Position numbers and translations under genes: made by a program. DNA of 64,000 nucleotides from NCBI RefSeq assembly GCF_007858445.1, contig NZ_VIGV01000002.1, positions 558,001 through 622,000 on the forward strand, in the 5' to 3' direction. Numbering within the stretch: position 1 is the stretch's first letter; the number at the start of each line of letters is the position of its first letter. The stretch comes from Tsukamurella sputi (GTDB lineage: Bacteria; Actinomycetota; Actinomycetes; Mycobacteriales; Mycobacteriaceae). The notes under the pieces were generated by a model. The model saw only the letters and a program-made list of their open reading frames with translations. It did no database searches and had not been told where the DNA came from. Positions 55,154 through 63,912 of the stretch are shown piece after piece.

Positions 55154-57466
55154 TCAGTCCTCCAGGCGGTGCCGGCGGGCGCGGCTGACGCGATCGGCCT
55201 GCGGCGTCGACTCGGGGTGGTGCATCCCGTCGGGCTCGGGAGCGGAGTGCCGCCCGGCCCGCGGCGCCGGTGCCCCCTGGTACTGCGGAACGGCCTGATG
55301 CTGCGGCCGCGCGACCGGGGCGCCGGGGCGCTCGACGGGGCCGCTCGGCCGCTGCCCGGGCCCGCCGGGTCGCTGGACCGGTTGATCGGCCCGGTACTGC
55401 TGCGGCGCGGGACGCGGCGGGCGGTAGTCGGGCACCGACGTACGCGGGGCCGGCGGCACGGGCGGGCGCGGCAGATCGACGCTCGCGCGCTGGATCGGCC
55501 CCGACGGACGGGCGACGCCCGCGAGTCCCTCCCCCGGCCGGCTGCCCGGGCGGGGCAGCGGATCGCTGGGGTGCGAATAGGCCTGCTGCGGGGCCGACGG
55601 TGCCGGGCGGTGCAGCGGATCGCTCGGCCGCGAGTAGGCCTGCTGCGGCGTCGACGGTGCGGGGCGCTGCGGAGGCCGGGCGACGGGGACCTGCTGGGTC
55701 GGCGGCTGCGGCGCGGCGGGCGCCGCTCGGTTCTCGACCTCGGACCGCTTGATGGCGCGGAACCGGTCGGTGAAGTAGACGGGCTCCGGATCGCCCGGCT
55801 GCTCGTTGTACGCGCGGTCGAAGTCCTCGCGACGGATCGCGGCGAAGGAACCCGACGTGACGTCGCCCTCGAGCGGCTCCCAGTCGTCGTCGACGTCGTC
55901 ATCGTCCTCGAAGGCCTGCGCCGGGAACGAGGTGGACGGGATGGCGCCACCGGACTCGCTCGACTCCTTGGCCGCCTGGCCCTCGGCGATCTCCTCCGGC
56001 GTGAAGCGCATGAAGGGAACCACGATGAGGCCGGCGAGGATCAGGATCGCGGCGCACGCGATGAAGGCGAGGCCGTAGCCGGAGGCCAGCGCACCGATCT
56101 GCTCGGGCAGCAGATCCTTGTGCCTCAGGTGGCCGGTGGTGGGGCCGCCCTCCGCCATGATCCGCGAGGTCACGACGACCTGCACCGAGGCGAGACCGAT
56201 GATGCCGCCGAGGTTCTGCGCGACCTCGATGAGCGCGGTCAGCGGGCCGATCTCCGACGGACGCACGCCGGCGACGGCGCCGAGCGGCAGGGGCACGACG
56301 GCCATGCCCACGCCGATACCGATGAAGAACACCGGGATCGCGATCTGCGGCCAGTAGGAGATGGTGGCCGGGTCCTGACCCACGAGCGTCGGGACGTAGA
56401 TGCACGGCAGGAAGACGATGAGCCCGCCGACGGCGACGAGCCACCGCGCCTGGAAGCGGCGGACCAGGGAGGCGCTGACGGCGACGGCGATGCCGAAGCC
56501 CACGGCGAAGGGCAGCAGCGCCAGGCCCGACTGGAAGGGCGTGTAGCCCAGGACCAGCTGGAAGGTGAGCGCGACGTAGAAGCCGAGCGTCGGAATCAGG
56601 GCACCGCACACCAGGATGGCCAGCATGGCCGCGACGCGGTTGCGGTTGTTGAACAGCGAGAAAGGCAGGATCGGGTTCTTCGCCGTGCGCTCGACGTACA
56701 GGAAGGCCACGAGGCTGATCACGCAGATCACGGCCGCGACGTAGACCGACGGGCTCTGCCAGTGCGCCTCCGGGCCCGCGGTGAGGGCGTAGACGCCCGT
56801 CACGCTGCCCGCGACGGCCAGGGCGGCGCCCTTGACGTCCAGCGCGTGCCGGCGCTCGGCCATCGCCTCGTCGAGCGTGAACCAGCCGCCGATCGCGCAG
56901 GCGATGCCGACGGGGACGTTGATCCAGAAGATGAGGCGCCAGTCGATGGTGGCGAGCAGGCCGCCGGCCACGAGGCCGGCGATGGAGCCCAGGCCCGCCA
57001 TGGCCCCGAAGACGGCGAAGGCCTGGTTGCGCGCCTTTCCCGGCGCGAAGGTGGTGGCGATCAGCGCCAGGGCGGTGGGCCCGGCGATCGCGGCGAAGAA
57101 GCCCTGACCGACGCGGGCCGCGAGCAGCCAGGCCTCGTTCGTCGCGAATCCCGCGAGCGCCGACGCGACGGTGAAGCCGATGACACCCAGCAGGAACATC
57201 TTCTTGCGGCCGAAGGTGTCGCCGAGCCGACCGCCCAACAGCAGGAATCCACCGAAGGTCAAGGCGTACGCGCCGAACACCCAGACCTTGCTCGCGTCCG
57301 ACAGCCCGAGGGCGTCCTGGATCTCCGGCATCGCGACGAAGACCACGGTGCCGTCGAGCACCGACAGGAAGATCATTCCGCAGAGAACGAGGATCGGGAT
57401 GCCGACTGCACTGCCCTTGACGCGGTAGGTCTGCGCCGGGCTGCTGGGCGCCATCGTTGAAGTCAT
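55154..57466 (-). CDS. efpA: EfpA-type MFS exporter with long Pro/Arg-rich tail (copy 2)
   Basis: 770 residues, highly similar to copy 1 over its whole length: the same start (TSTMAP..AQTYRVKG), motif A GGRLGDTFGRKK, the loop SRIMAEGGPT, the acidic block VDDDWEPLEGDVTSGSFAAI and the terminal DGMHHPE..RVSRARRHR. Differences concentrate in the Pro-rich spacer, where copy 2 repeats QQAYSHPSDPLPRP-type units. The two genes are a tandem duplication 211 bases apart on the same strand. EfpA exports drugs, and in mycobacteria it has been linked to lipid export. Confidence 0.87.
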   Translation of the reverse strand: MTSTMAPSSPAQTYRVKGSAVGIPILVLCGMIFLSVLDGTVVFVAMPEIQDALGLSDASKVWVFGAYALTFGGFLLLGGRLGDTFGRKKMFLLGVIGFTVASALAGFATNEAWLLAARVGQGFFAAIAGPTALALIATTFAPGKARNQAFAVFGAMAGLGSIAGLVAGGLLATIDWRLIFWINVPVGIACAIGGWFTLDEAMAERRHALDVKGAALAVAGSVTGVYALTAGPEAHWQSPSVYVAAVICVISLVAFLYVERTAKNPILPFSLFNNRNRVAAMLAILVCGALIPTLGFYVALTFQLVLGYTPFQSGLALLPFAVGFGIAVAVSASLVRRFQARWLVAVGGLIVFLPCIYVPTLVGQDPATISYWPQIAIPVFFIGIGVGMAVVPLPLGAVAGVRPSEIGPLTALIEVAQNLGGIIGLASVQVVVTSRIMAEGGPTTGHLRHKDLLPEQIGALASGYGLAFIACAAILILAGLIVVPFMRFTPEEIAEGQAAKESSESGGAIPSTSFPAQAFEDDDDVDDDWEPLEGDVTSGSFAAIRREDFDRAYNEQPGDPEPVYFTDRFRAIKRSEVENRAAPAAPQPPTQQVPVARPPQRPAPSTPQQAYSRPSDPLHRPAPSAPQQAYSHPSDPLPRPGSRPGEGLAGVARPSGPIQRASVDLPRPPVPPAPRTSVPDYRPPRPAPQQYRADQPVQRPGGPGQRPSGPVERPGAPVARPQHQAVPQYQGAPAPRAGRHSAPEPDGMHHPESTPQADRVSRARRHRLED

Positions 57467-57685
57467 GATGGACCGAGGCTACCGACTACCCCACCGGATC
57501 CGGAAGTCGTGAACGGTAACAATTGTGACTGGAGTTACTGAAGTTGCGGTTCAGCAGGAAGGCCTTTCGGGTCGATTCGGGCGATTCGCGCAGCACAGAG
57601 CGGTGCGACCCGGATCGGGGCGGCACGCGGCCGGCGCGGGGTCACACTCGCGCGACACGCGGCGAAACCACACCCCGGATGGGCG

Positions 57686-58903
57686 TCAGGACCCCTGCGC
57701 CGCGAGGAAGCCGGCCGTCGGGCCCACCACGAGCACGGCGGGCGGGACGACGTTCGCGGCCACCGCATCGGCGGCGATGGAGGCGAGAGTGCCCCGCACG
57801 GTGCGTTGGCCGCCCGTCGTCGCGTTCTCGACGATCGCCGCGGGCGTCTGAGCCGGCCGGCCGCCCGCGATCAGCGCCTCGGCGATCACCGCCAGCCGCT
57901 CCACCGCCATCAGCACCACGATCGTGCCGCGGAGCCGGCCGAGCGCGTCCCAGTCCACGAGGCTGTCCGGATGTCCCGGTGCGACGTGCCCGGACACGAC
58001 CACGAACTCGTGCGTCACGCCGCGGTGCGTCACCGGGATGCCCGCCGCAGCGGGCGCCGCGATCGACGACGTGATGCCGGGGACCACCGTCACCGGGATG
58101 CCCTCGGCGGCCAGCGCCTCGAGCTCCTCGAAACCGCGGCCGAAGACATAGGGGTCTCCGCCCTTGAGCCGCACCACGAACTTGCCCTCGCGGGCGCGGT
58201 CGATCAACACCTGGTTGATCGCCTGCTGCGCCATCGCCCGGCCGTAGGGCACCTTCGCCGCGTCGATCACCTCGACGTGGGGCGCGAGCTCGGCGAGCAG
58301 ACGCGGCGGGGCCAGCCTGTCCGCGACCACCACGTCGGCGAGGCCCAGCAGCGCGCGACCGCGCACGGTGATGAGGTCCGGATCGCCCGGTCCCCCGCCG
58401 ACGAGAGCCACACCCTCCGGCTTGCGCGTGGGCCGGGCGGCCTCGTCGCCCGTGAGGACCGCGCGGATCGCATCGCGGACCGCGGCGGACCGTCGGTGAT
58501 CGCCCGACGCGAGGACGCCCACCTGGAGCCCGTCCGTGGCCACCGTCGCGGGCGTGACCGCCGTGCCCTCGCGCGCGAGGTCGGCACGGACGCAGAAGGT
58601 GCGCGCCGCCTCGGCCTCGGCGACGACCGCGGCGTTCACCGCAGGATCGTTCGTGGCGGCCAGTACGTACCAGGCCCCGAGGAGGTCGCCCGAGGCGTAC
58701 GCGCGCCGGTGCCAAACGATGCCGGGCGTCGCCTCGACCGCGGGGGTGGCCTCCGGCGCGACGACGTGGACGTCGGCCCCCGCGGCCAGGAGCACCGGCA
58801 GGCGCCGCTGGGCGACCGTGCCCGCCCCCACGACGACGACACGGCGCCCTCGCAGATCCAGACCGACGAGGTACGGATCGTGCGGGGCGCCGTGGCTGTT
58901 CAT
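57686..58903 (-). CDS. cysG: siroheme synthase-type fusion: precorrin-2 dehydrogenase + uroporphyrin-III C-methyltransferase
   Basis: 405 residues. Residues 1-150 are the NAD-binding dehydrogenase/ferrochelatase part (LRGRRVVVVGAGTVAQRRL, YVLAATNDPAVNA). Residues 165-400 are the SAM methyltransferase, with VGGGPGDPDLITVRG, VVRLKGGDPYVFGRG and PGITSSIAAPAAAGIPVTHRG. It converts uroporphyrinogen III to precorrin-2 and sirohydrochlorin or siroheme, feeding both sulphite/nitrite reductases and cobalamin. M. tuberculosis has cysG at the same place after efpA. The dehydrogenase part is shorter than in E. coli CysG. Confidence 0.92.
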   Translation of the reverse strand: MNSHGAPHDPYLVGLDLRGRRVVVVGAGTVAQRRLPVLLAAGADVHVVAPEATPAVEATPGIVWHRRAYASGDLLGAWYVLAATNDPAVNAAVVAEAEAARTFCVRADLAREGTAVTPATVATDGLQVGVLASGDHRRSAAVRDAIRAVLTGDEAARPTRKPEGVALVGGGPGDPDLITVRGRALLGLADVVVADRLAPPRLLAELAPHVEVIDAAKVPYGRAMAQQAINQVLIDRAREGKFVVRLKGGDPYVFGRGFEELEALAAEGIPVTVVPGITSSIAAPAAAGIPVTHRGVTHEFVVVSGHVAPGHPDSLVDWDALGRLRGTIVVLMAVERLAVIAEALIAGGRPAQTPAAIVENATTGGQRTVRGTLASIAADAVAANVVPPAVLVVGPTAGFLAAQGS

Positions 58904-58933
58904 TCCGCTCAGCTTAGTAAGCGGGCGGGGCGA

Positions 58934-59521
58934 CTACGCGCGCGGCTCGGCGTGCTTGGTCGGGGTGTGGACGATGTCGAAGTAGACCGCCTTGTTGGAG
59001 GCCTCGGGGTACACGCGGTACGTGAACTCCTTCTCCGTCAGCGTGACGATCTCGACGGTGCGCTTGTACTGCACGCTGCCGTCGGCGTTCTTGGCGACGA
59101 TGGTGCGCGTCTTGCCGTCGGCCGAGACGGTCCAGTCGCCCTTGCCCTTGGCGGTGTCGTCCAGGTTGTAGAGGGTGAACGTGCCGTCCTTCTTGAAGTA
59201 GGCCCAGCCGACGTAGTTCTTGACGTCCTTGTCGGTCAGCGCGACCTTGGCGCCCTTCGCGTCCTTGGCGGACGTGGTCTCCCACGCGGTCGAGGCGAGG
59301 ATCGCGCTCGGGGTGCCGGCCTTGACCGGGGTCGCCTTCGCGGCGGAGGGCTTGACCGACGCGCTGATGGACGGCTTCACGGAGGCCGTGGCCGAGGCGC
59401 TGGGCTTGGCGGAGGAGGAGGGCGAGCCGGGAGCGGCGTAGGAGCCGGCGGCGCAGGCGGAGGTGGCGACCACGGCAGCGGCGGCGAAGGTGACGGAGAC
59501 GAGCTTGATCGACGTGTGCAT
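58934..59521 (-). CDS. DUF4822-type lipoprotein
   Basis: 195 residues. The N-terminus has a Sec signal and lipobox TSAC (Cys23). A Ser/Lys/Pro-rich linker (SASATASVKPSISASVKPSA) follows. The C-terminal ~125 residues match the DUF4822 pattern: ILASTAWETTSAKDAKG, YFKKDGTFTLYNLDDTAKGK, GDWTVSADGKTRTIVAKN, YFDIVHTPTKH. The role of the domain is unknown. It interrupts the cysG-cobB-cobO series, which in M. tuberculosis is contiguous. Confidence 0.8.
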   Translation of the reverse strand: MHTSIKLVSVTFAAAAVVATSACAAGSYAAPGSPSSSAKPSASATASVKPSISASVKPSAAKATPVKAGTPSAILASTAWETTSAKDAKGAKVALTDKDVKNYVGWAYFKKDGTFTLYNLDDTAKGKGDWTVSADGKTRTIVAKNADGSVQYKRTVEIVTLTEKEFTYRVYPEASNKAVYFDIVHTPTKHAEPRA

Positions 59522-59584
59522 GAAGCTTTTGTACAGGAACCTCTCAGCCCGCGCGAGGCCCGCGCTCAGGGTGAGACGAACTCC

Positions 59585-60934
59585 TCACGCGACCGCTCTG
59601 ACCAGGCGTTCTGCCACCTCGGGGTATCCGGCAGGATGCACGTGGAGATACGAGGAGTGCACAGTGGGCGAAAGGTGTCCATCGGTCGTGGCGACGCCGT
59701 CCCCGTCGCGCCAACCCCACGCCGGAGAGGGCCCCGTCGTGAGCGCGGTGCGGTGGAACTCGTGCCCCGTGACGCGCTCCCCCGCCGCGAACAGCGCGCC
59801 GGTCCCGAGCGCCACGGCGTCCCGGTATCCCAGCGTCAGTCGCGGGGTGAACGTCGCCGCCCCGGGCACGATCCCGCACATGGGCACCCCGTCGAGCGAA
59901 TCGGCGAGGTACAGCTGGCCCGCGCACTCCGCGTGCACCGCGCCCCCTGCGTCGACGAGGGCGCGCAGCTGGGCGCGCAGCGGCCCGTTCGCCGATAGCT
60001 TCTCGGCGTACACCTCGGGGAAGCCGCCGGGGAGCACGACGGCGGCGGCGTTCTCGGGCAACTCCTCACTGAGCGGATCGAAGCGGCGCACCGCCGCGCC
60101 GGCGGCGCGGAGCAGTTCCTCGTGCTCGGCGTAGCCGAAGCTGAAGGCCGGCCCGCCCGCGAGCGCGACGACCGGCGCGCCCGCGCGGGCGACCTCGTCC
60201 GACGGTGACCACACCGCCCCGTCGGCGACCGGGCGCGCGAGCGCGCGGATCCGCTCCACATCGACGTGACGTTCGACCAGGTCTGTCATGGCCTCGACGG
60301 CGGCGACGGCATCCGTACCGCGCTCGGCCGCCGGGATCAGCCCGAGGTGCCGCGCCGGTACCTCCAATGCGGCCGCGCCGGGCACCGCACCGACCGCCTC
60401 CAGCCCCGCGTGCGCGCACGCGTCCCGCAGCACCCGTTCGTGGCGCGGGCTGGAGACGCGGTTGAGGATCACGCCCGCGAGCGCGATCCCGGGGCGGTGG
60501 GTCGCGAAGCCCGCGAGCAGGGCGGCCAGCGACTGGGAGTGGCCGCGGGCGTCGACGACGAGAAGCACGGGGGCGCCGAGGATCTGCGCGACATCGGCGG
60601 TGGAGCCGATGTCCTCGGTCGCGACGCCGGCCGGGCCGTCGACGATGCGTCCGTCGAACAGCCCCATCACGCCCTCGACGACGGCGATGTCCGCGCCCTG
60701 CGCGCCGTGCCGGTACAGCGGCGCGATGCGCTGCTCGCCGCACAGCACCGCGTCGAGGTTGCGGCCCGGCCGCCCGGTGGCGAGCGCGTGGTAACCGGGG
60801 TCGATGTAGTCGGGCCCGACCTTGAACGGTGCGACGGTGCCGGTCCGGGCGAGCGCCCCCATCAGGCCCGTCGCGATGGTCGTCTTACCGCTGCCCGACG
60901 ACGGTGCCGCGATCACGACCGCGGGTGTCACCAT
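59585..60934 (-). CDS. cobB: cobyrinate a,c-diamide synthase
   Basis: 449 residues. The N-terminal P-loop is IAAPSSGSGKTTIATGLM. PDYIDPGYH and EGVMGLFDG are typical of CobB/CbiA. The C-terminal glutamine amidotransferase domain has HAECAGQLYL with the nucleophile Cys. It amidates the a and c side chains of (hydrogeno)cobyrinate using Gln and ATP. ATG 60934 and GTG 60931 both overlap the cobO stop; AGGGG spacing favours the ATG. Confidence 0.94.
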   Translation of the reverse strand: MVTPAVVIAAPSSGSGKTTIATGLMGALARTGTVAPFKVGPDYIDPGYHALATGRPGRNLDAVLCGEQRIAPLYRHGAQGADIAVVEGVMGLFDGRIVDGPAGVATEDIGSTADVAQILGAPVLLVVDARGHSQSLAALLAGFATHRPGIALAGVILNRVSSPRHERVLRDACAHAGLEAVGAVPGAAALEVPARHLGLIPAAERGTDAVAAVEAMTDLVERHVDVERIRALARPVADGAVWSPSDEVARAGAPVVALAGGPAFSFGYAEHEELLRAAGAAVRRFDPLSEELPENAAAVVLPGGFPEVYAEKLSANGPLRAQLRALVDAGGAVHAECAGQLYLADSLDGVPMCGIVPGAATFTPRLTLGYRDAVALGTGALFAAGERVTGHEFHRTALTTGPSPAWGWRDGDGVATTDGHLSPTVHSSYLHVHPAGYPEVAERLVRAVA

Positions 60935-61545
60935 TCGATGCCCCTCTGGCCCTTCCTTCCCGCATCCATCGGGTGCTTGATCTTGGTCATCTCGGTGACC
61001 AGGTCGGCGGCGTCCATGAGCGCCTGCGGCGCGTCGCGGCCGGTGATGACGACGTGCTGGTTGCCGGGGCGGTTCACCAGGGTCTCGACCACCTCGTCGA
61101 CGTCGATCCAGCCCCACTTGAGCGGATAGGTGAACTCGTCGAGCACGTAGAACCGGTGCTGCTCGGCACTGAGCCGGCGCGCGATCTCCCGCCACCCGTC
61201 GCGGGCGGCCTCGGCGTGGTCCTGTTCGGCGTCGTCGGAGCGACGCAGCCACGACCAGCCCTGCCCCATCTTGTGCCACTCCACGGGTCCGCCGGCGCCG
61301 GTGCGCTCGTGCAGCTCGTTCAGTGCGAGCATCGTCGCCTCTTCGCCGACCTTCCACTTCGCGCTCTTGACGAACTGGAAGACGCCGATGTCGAAGCCCT
61401 GGTTCCACGCCCGCATGGCCATGCCGAAGGCGGCCGTCGACTTGCCCTTACCCGGCCCGGTGTGGACGGCGAGGACCGGCTGATTGCGGCGCTGGCGGGT
61501 GGTCAGGCCGTCCTGCGGCACCGTGTCGACCTTGCCCTGCGGCAT
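60928..61545 (-). CDS. cobO: cob(I)yrinic acid a,c-diamide adenosyltransferase
   Basis: 205 residues of the CobO/CobA(BtuR) family. P-loop variant HTGPGKGKSTAAFGMAMRA, then IGVFQFVKSAKWKVGEE, FYVLDEFTYPLKWGWID and VITGRDAPQALMDAADLVTE. It adds the adenosyl group from ATP to cob(I)yrinate diamide. GAGGAG lies 5 bases before the ATG. It overlaps cobB by a few bases, so the two are co-translated. The gap upstream to the chelatase gene (92 bases) shows no B12-riboswitch element. Confidence 0.95.
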   Translation of the reverse strand: MPQGKVDTVPQDGLTTRQRRNQPVLAVHTGPGKGKSTAAFGMAMRAWNQGFDIGVFQFVKSAKWKVGEEATMLALNELHERTGAGGPVEWHKMGQGWSWLRRSDDAEQDHAEAARDGWREIARRLSAEQHRFYVLDEFTYPLKWGWIDVDEVVETLVNRPGNQHVVITGRDAPQALMDAADLVTEMTKIKHPMDAGRKGQRGIEW

Positions 61546-61636
61546 CGGGACTCCTCACTGAGTTTCGGGTTTCGCGGGTCTCCGCCGCCGGATCCGGCCC
61601 CGGACCGCCGCAGAACCCGGCTTTCGGAAACATACG

Positions 61637-63478
61637 TCAGGCGACGCGCGCCAGATCCTGCGGGCGCAGGCCGCTCAACGGCAGCATCGGCGCGCCGAGC
61701 GCGGCCGCGACCTTCGCCGCCAGCCCCAGCCGCACCATCGAGGTCTCGCAGTCCACGACGATGCTCGCGCGGCCGTCCGCATGGAGCCCGGCCGCGGCGG
61801 CGAGGGCACGGGGCAGCGGATCGCGGCCCGCGGTCGCGCGACCGTCGGTGAGCACCACGACCAGCGGGCGCCGGGCATCGGGTCGCAGTTCCTCGCGGCG
61901 CAGCAGCTTCCGCGCCTCGATCAGCCCCTCCGCGAGCGGGGTCCGGCCGCCGGTCCGGGCCCGCGCGAGGCGGGCGACCGCCACGTCGACGGAGCGGGTG
62001 GGCGGAACGAGCAGCGTGGCCTCCCCGCCGCGGAAGCCGATGACGGCCACCTTGTCGCGCCGCTGGTAGGCGTCGCGCAGCAGCGAAACCGCGGCCTCAC
62101 CGACCAGCGCGATCCGCTCCCGGGCGGCCATCGAACCGGAGAGGTCCACGACGAAGACCACGAGATTGCCCTCGGTCGCCTCGCGGATCGGGGCGCGCAG
62201 GTCCGACGGCGCGAGCCGCAGCGGACCGTCGACACGGCCGCGTTCCGCCTGCGCGGGCGCGGCTGCGCGAAGGGTGGCGGCCAGGTGCAGTCCGGCGCCT
62301 GTCCCCGCGGGGGCGGCGCGCACGACGCTGCCGCGGTCGGAGCGGGACTTGGACCTGCGGCCCGTCGCTCCCCCGGTACCGATCCCCGGGACGGTCAGCT
62401 TGCCGACGGTGCGGTGCCGCGCGGTGGGCAACGGCGCGCCCTGCGGCTCCGGCTCGGGAGCGCCGGAGTCGTCCCGCGTCGACGGGGGCGGGTCGGCGGC
62501 GTCTCCGCCGTCGGGACCATCGGGGTCGGGGTCCGGCTCGGGCTCGCCGTCCTGCCGCGCCTCGTCCAGGGCGCGCTCGAGTTCGGATTCGTCGAGGCCG
62601 GGCTCGTCGAAGGGATCGCGCCGCTTGCGGTGCGGCAGGGCCAGCGCCGCGGCGACGCGGACGTCGTCCTCGGTCACCTCGGCGGCGCCGCGCCAGGCGG
62701 CGTGCGCGCGAGCGGCACGCGCGATCACCAGGTCGGCGCGCATGCCGTCCACGTCGAAGGCGGCGCACACGGCGGCGATGCGGCGCAGTTCCGCATCCGG
62801 CAAGGCGACGGCGGGCAGCCGGTCGCGGGCGTCGGCGATGCGGCGGGCCTGCTCGGCGTCGGCGTCGGCGTACGCGGCGGCGAAGGCGGCGGGGTCGGCC
62901 TCGAAGGCGAGGCGGCGCCGCATCACCTCGACGCGGTCGTCGACGTCCCGGCTGGCCCGCACGTCCACCGCGAGCCCGAACCGGTCGAGCAGCTGCGGCC
63001 GCAGCTCCCCCTCCTCCGGATTCATGGTGCCCACCAGCACGAACCGCGCCGGGTAGGAACGCGAGATCCCGTCGCGCTCGACGGTGACGCGCCCCATCGC
63101 CGCGGCGTCCAGCAGCACGTCGACGAGGTGATCGGAGAGCAGGTTGACCTCGTCGACGTAGAGGATGCCGCCGTCCGCATCGGCCAGGAGGCCGGGCGTG
63201 AAGTCCACGGCGCCCTCGCCGAGCGCGCGATGCAGATCGAGCGAGCCGACGACCCGGTCCTCGGTGGCACCGATGGGCAGTTCGACGAGCCGCGCCGGCG
63301 CACCGTCGGGACGCGCCGGCAGCAGCGGCGCGAGGGCGCGGGCGGCCGTCGACTTCGCGGTGCCCTTCTCGCCGCGCACGAGCACCCCGCCGACGGCGGG
63401 CGCGATCGCGCAGAGCGTCAGCGCGAGTCGCAGCTCGTCGTGGCCGACGACGGCGCTGAACGGGTAGCGGTCAGACAC
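61637..63478 (-). CDS. fused AAA+/VWA metal-chelatase subunit (ChlI-ChlD type)
   Basis: 613 residues. The first ~330 are an AAA+ ATPase of the BchI/ChlI class (Walker [17 protein letters not shown], Walker [34 protein letters not shown]). An acidic Pro/Asp linker follows ([17 protein letters not shown]). The last ~200 are a VWA domain with an intact [13 protein letters not shown] and LTDGRATAG. This class drives Mg or Co insertion with a large subunit (CobN or ChlH) not seen here. Placement with cob genes favours cobalt; Rv2850c in M. tuberculosis is the equivalent. The GTG start overlaps the acetyltransferase stop by 8 bases. Confidence 0.9.
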   Translation of the reverse strand: MSDRYPFSAVVGHDELRLALTLCAIAPAVGGVLVRGEKGTAKSTAARALAPLLPARPDGAPARLVELPIGATEDRVVGSLDLHRALGEGAVDFTPGLLADADGGILYVDEVNLLSDHLVDVLLDAAAMGRVTVERDGISRSYPARFVLVGTMNPEEGELRPQLLDRFGLAVDVRASRDVDDRVEVMRRRLAFEADPAAFAAAYADADAEQARRIADARDRLPAVALPDAELRRIAAVCAAFDVDGMRADLVIARAARAHAAWRGAAEVTEDDVRVAAALALPHRKRRDPFDEPGLDESELERALDEARQDGEPEPDPDPDGPDGGDAADPPPSTRDDSGAPEPEPQGAPLPTARHRTVGKLTVPGIGTGGATGRRSKSRSDRGSVVRAAPAGTGAGLHLAATLRAAAPAQAERGRVDGPLRLAPSDLRAPIREATEGNLVVFVVDLSGSMAARERIALVGEAAVSLLRDAYQRRDKVAVIGFRGGEATLLVPPTRSVDVAVARLARARTGGRTPLAEGLIEARKLLRREELRPDARRPLVVVLTDGRATAGRDPLPRALAAAAGLHADGRASIVVDCETSMVRLGLAAKVAAALGAPMLPLSGLRPQDLARVA

Positions 63479-63908
63479 CGGCGGTCCTCCTCATGGGGAC
63501 GTGCGGGATGCCGTCCTCGATGAATTCGTCGCCCTCGCGGGCGAATCCGTATTTGGCGTACATCGCCTCGAGGTGCGACTGCGCCTCGAGCAGGCAGGCG
63601 CGGCCGTGGAGCTCGGCGAGCGCCGCGGTCATCAGCGCGCCGATCAGGCCCTGCCCGCGGTGCGACGGCGCGGCGCACACCCGGCCGATCCGGGCGAGGC
63701 CGTCGCCCTCGTCGGTGACACGCACCGTCGCGACGGCGCCGTCCCCGGCATCGCCGGCCAGCCAGAGGTGGACCGTCGACGGGTCGAGGTCACGCCCGTC
63801 GACGTCGAGCCACGGGCTCTGCTGCTCGGCGATGAAGACCTCGGCGCGCAGCTTCAGCAGCGCGTAGAGGGTGCTCGCATCGAGCTCGTCGCCGGAGGCG
63901 CGGCGCAC
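63471..63908 (-). CDS. ElaA-like GNAT acetyltransferase
   Basis: 145 residues. The start [20 protein letters not shown] and the acetyl-CoA loop [20 protein letters not shown] (R/Q-x-x-G-x-G/A) followed by [18 protein letters not shown] are typical of the ElaA family. Acceptor unknown. The GTG start lies 4 bases from the stop of the upstream gene. M. tuberculosis Rv2851c occupies the same place, between the chelatase gene and mqo. Confidence 0.87.
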   Translation of the reverse strand: MRRASGDELDASTLYALLKLRAEVFIAEQQSPWLDVDGRDLDPSTVHLWLAGDAGDGAVATVRVTDEGDGLARIGRVCAAPSHRGQGLIGALMTAALAELHGRACLLEAQSHLEAMYAKYGFAREGDEFIEDGIPHVPMRRTAGV

Positions 63909-63912
63909 GGCG

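Larger units (their letters stand above)
4379..63730. repeat. dispersed 9-mer GCACCGTCG, about 49 copies
   Basis: Exact copies were counted by reading both orientations: 23 as GCACCGTCG and 26 as CGACGGTGC on the + strand, spread from 4379 to 63722, mostly inside genes on either strand and in several reading frames. Two copies rarely lie closer than 100 bases. Flanking bases are variable, so the core is 9 bp. See the finding of the same name for positions and expectations. Confidence 0.7.

Noticed and set aside
61546-61636. Possible cobalamin riboswitch before cobO
   Set aside because: The gap is only about 92 bases and I find no B12-box-like conserved core.
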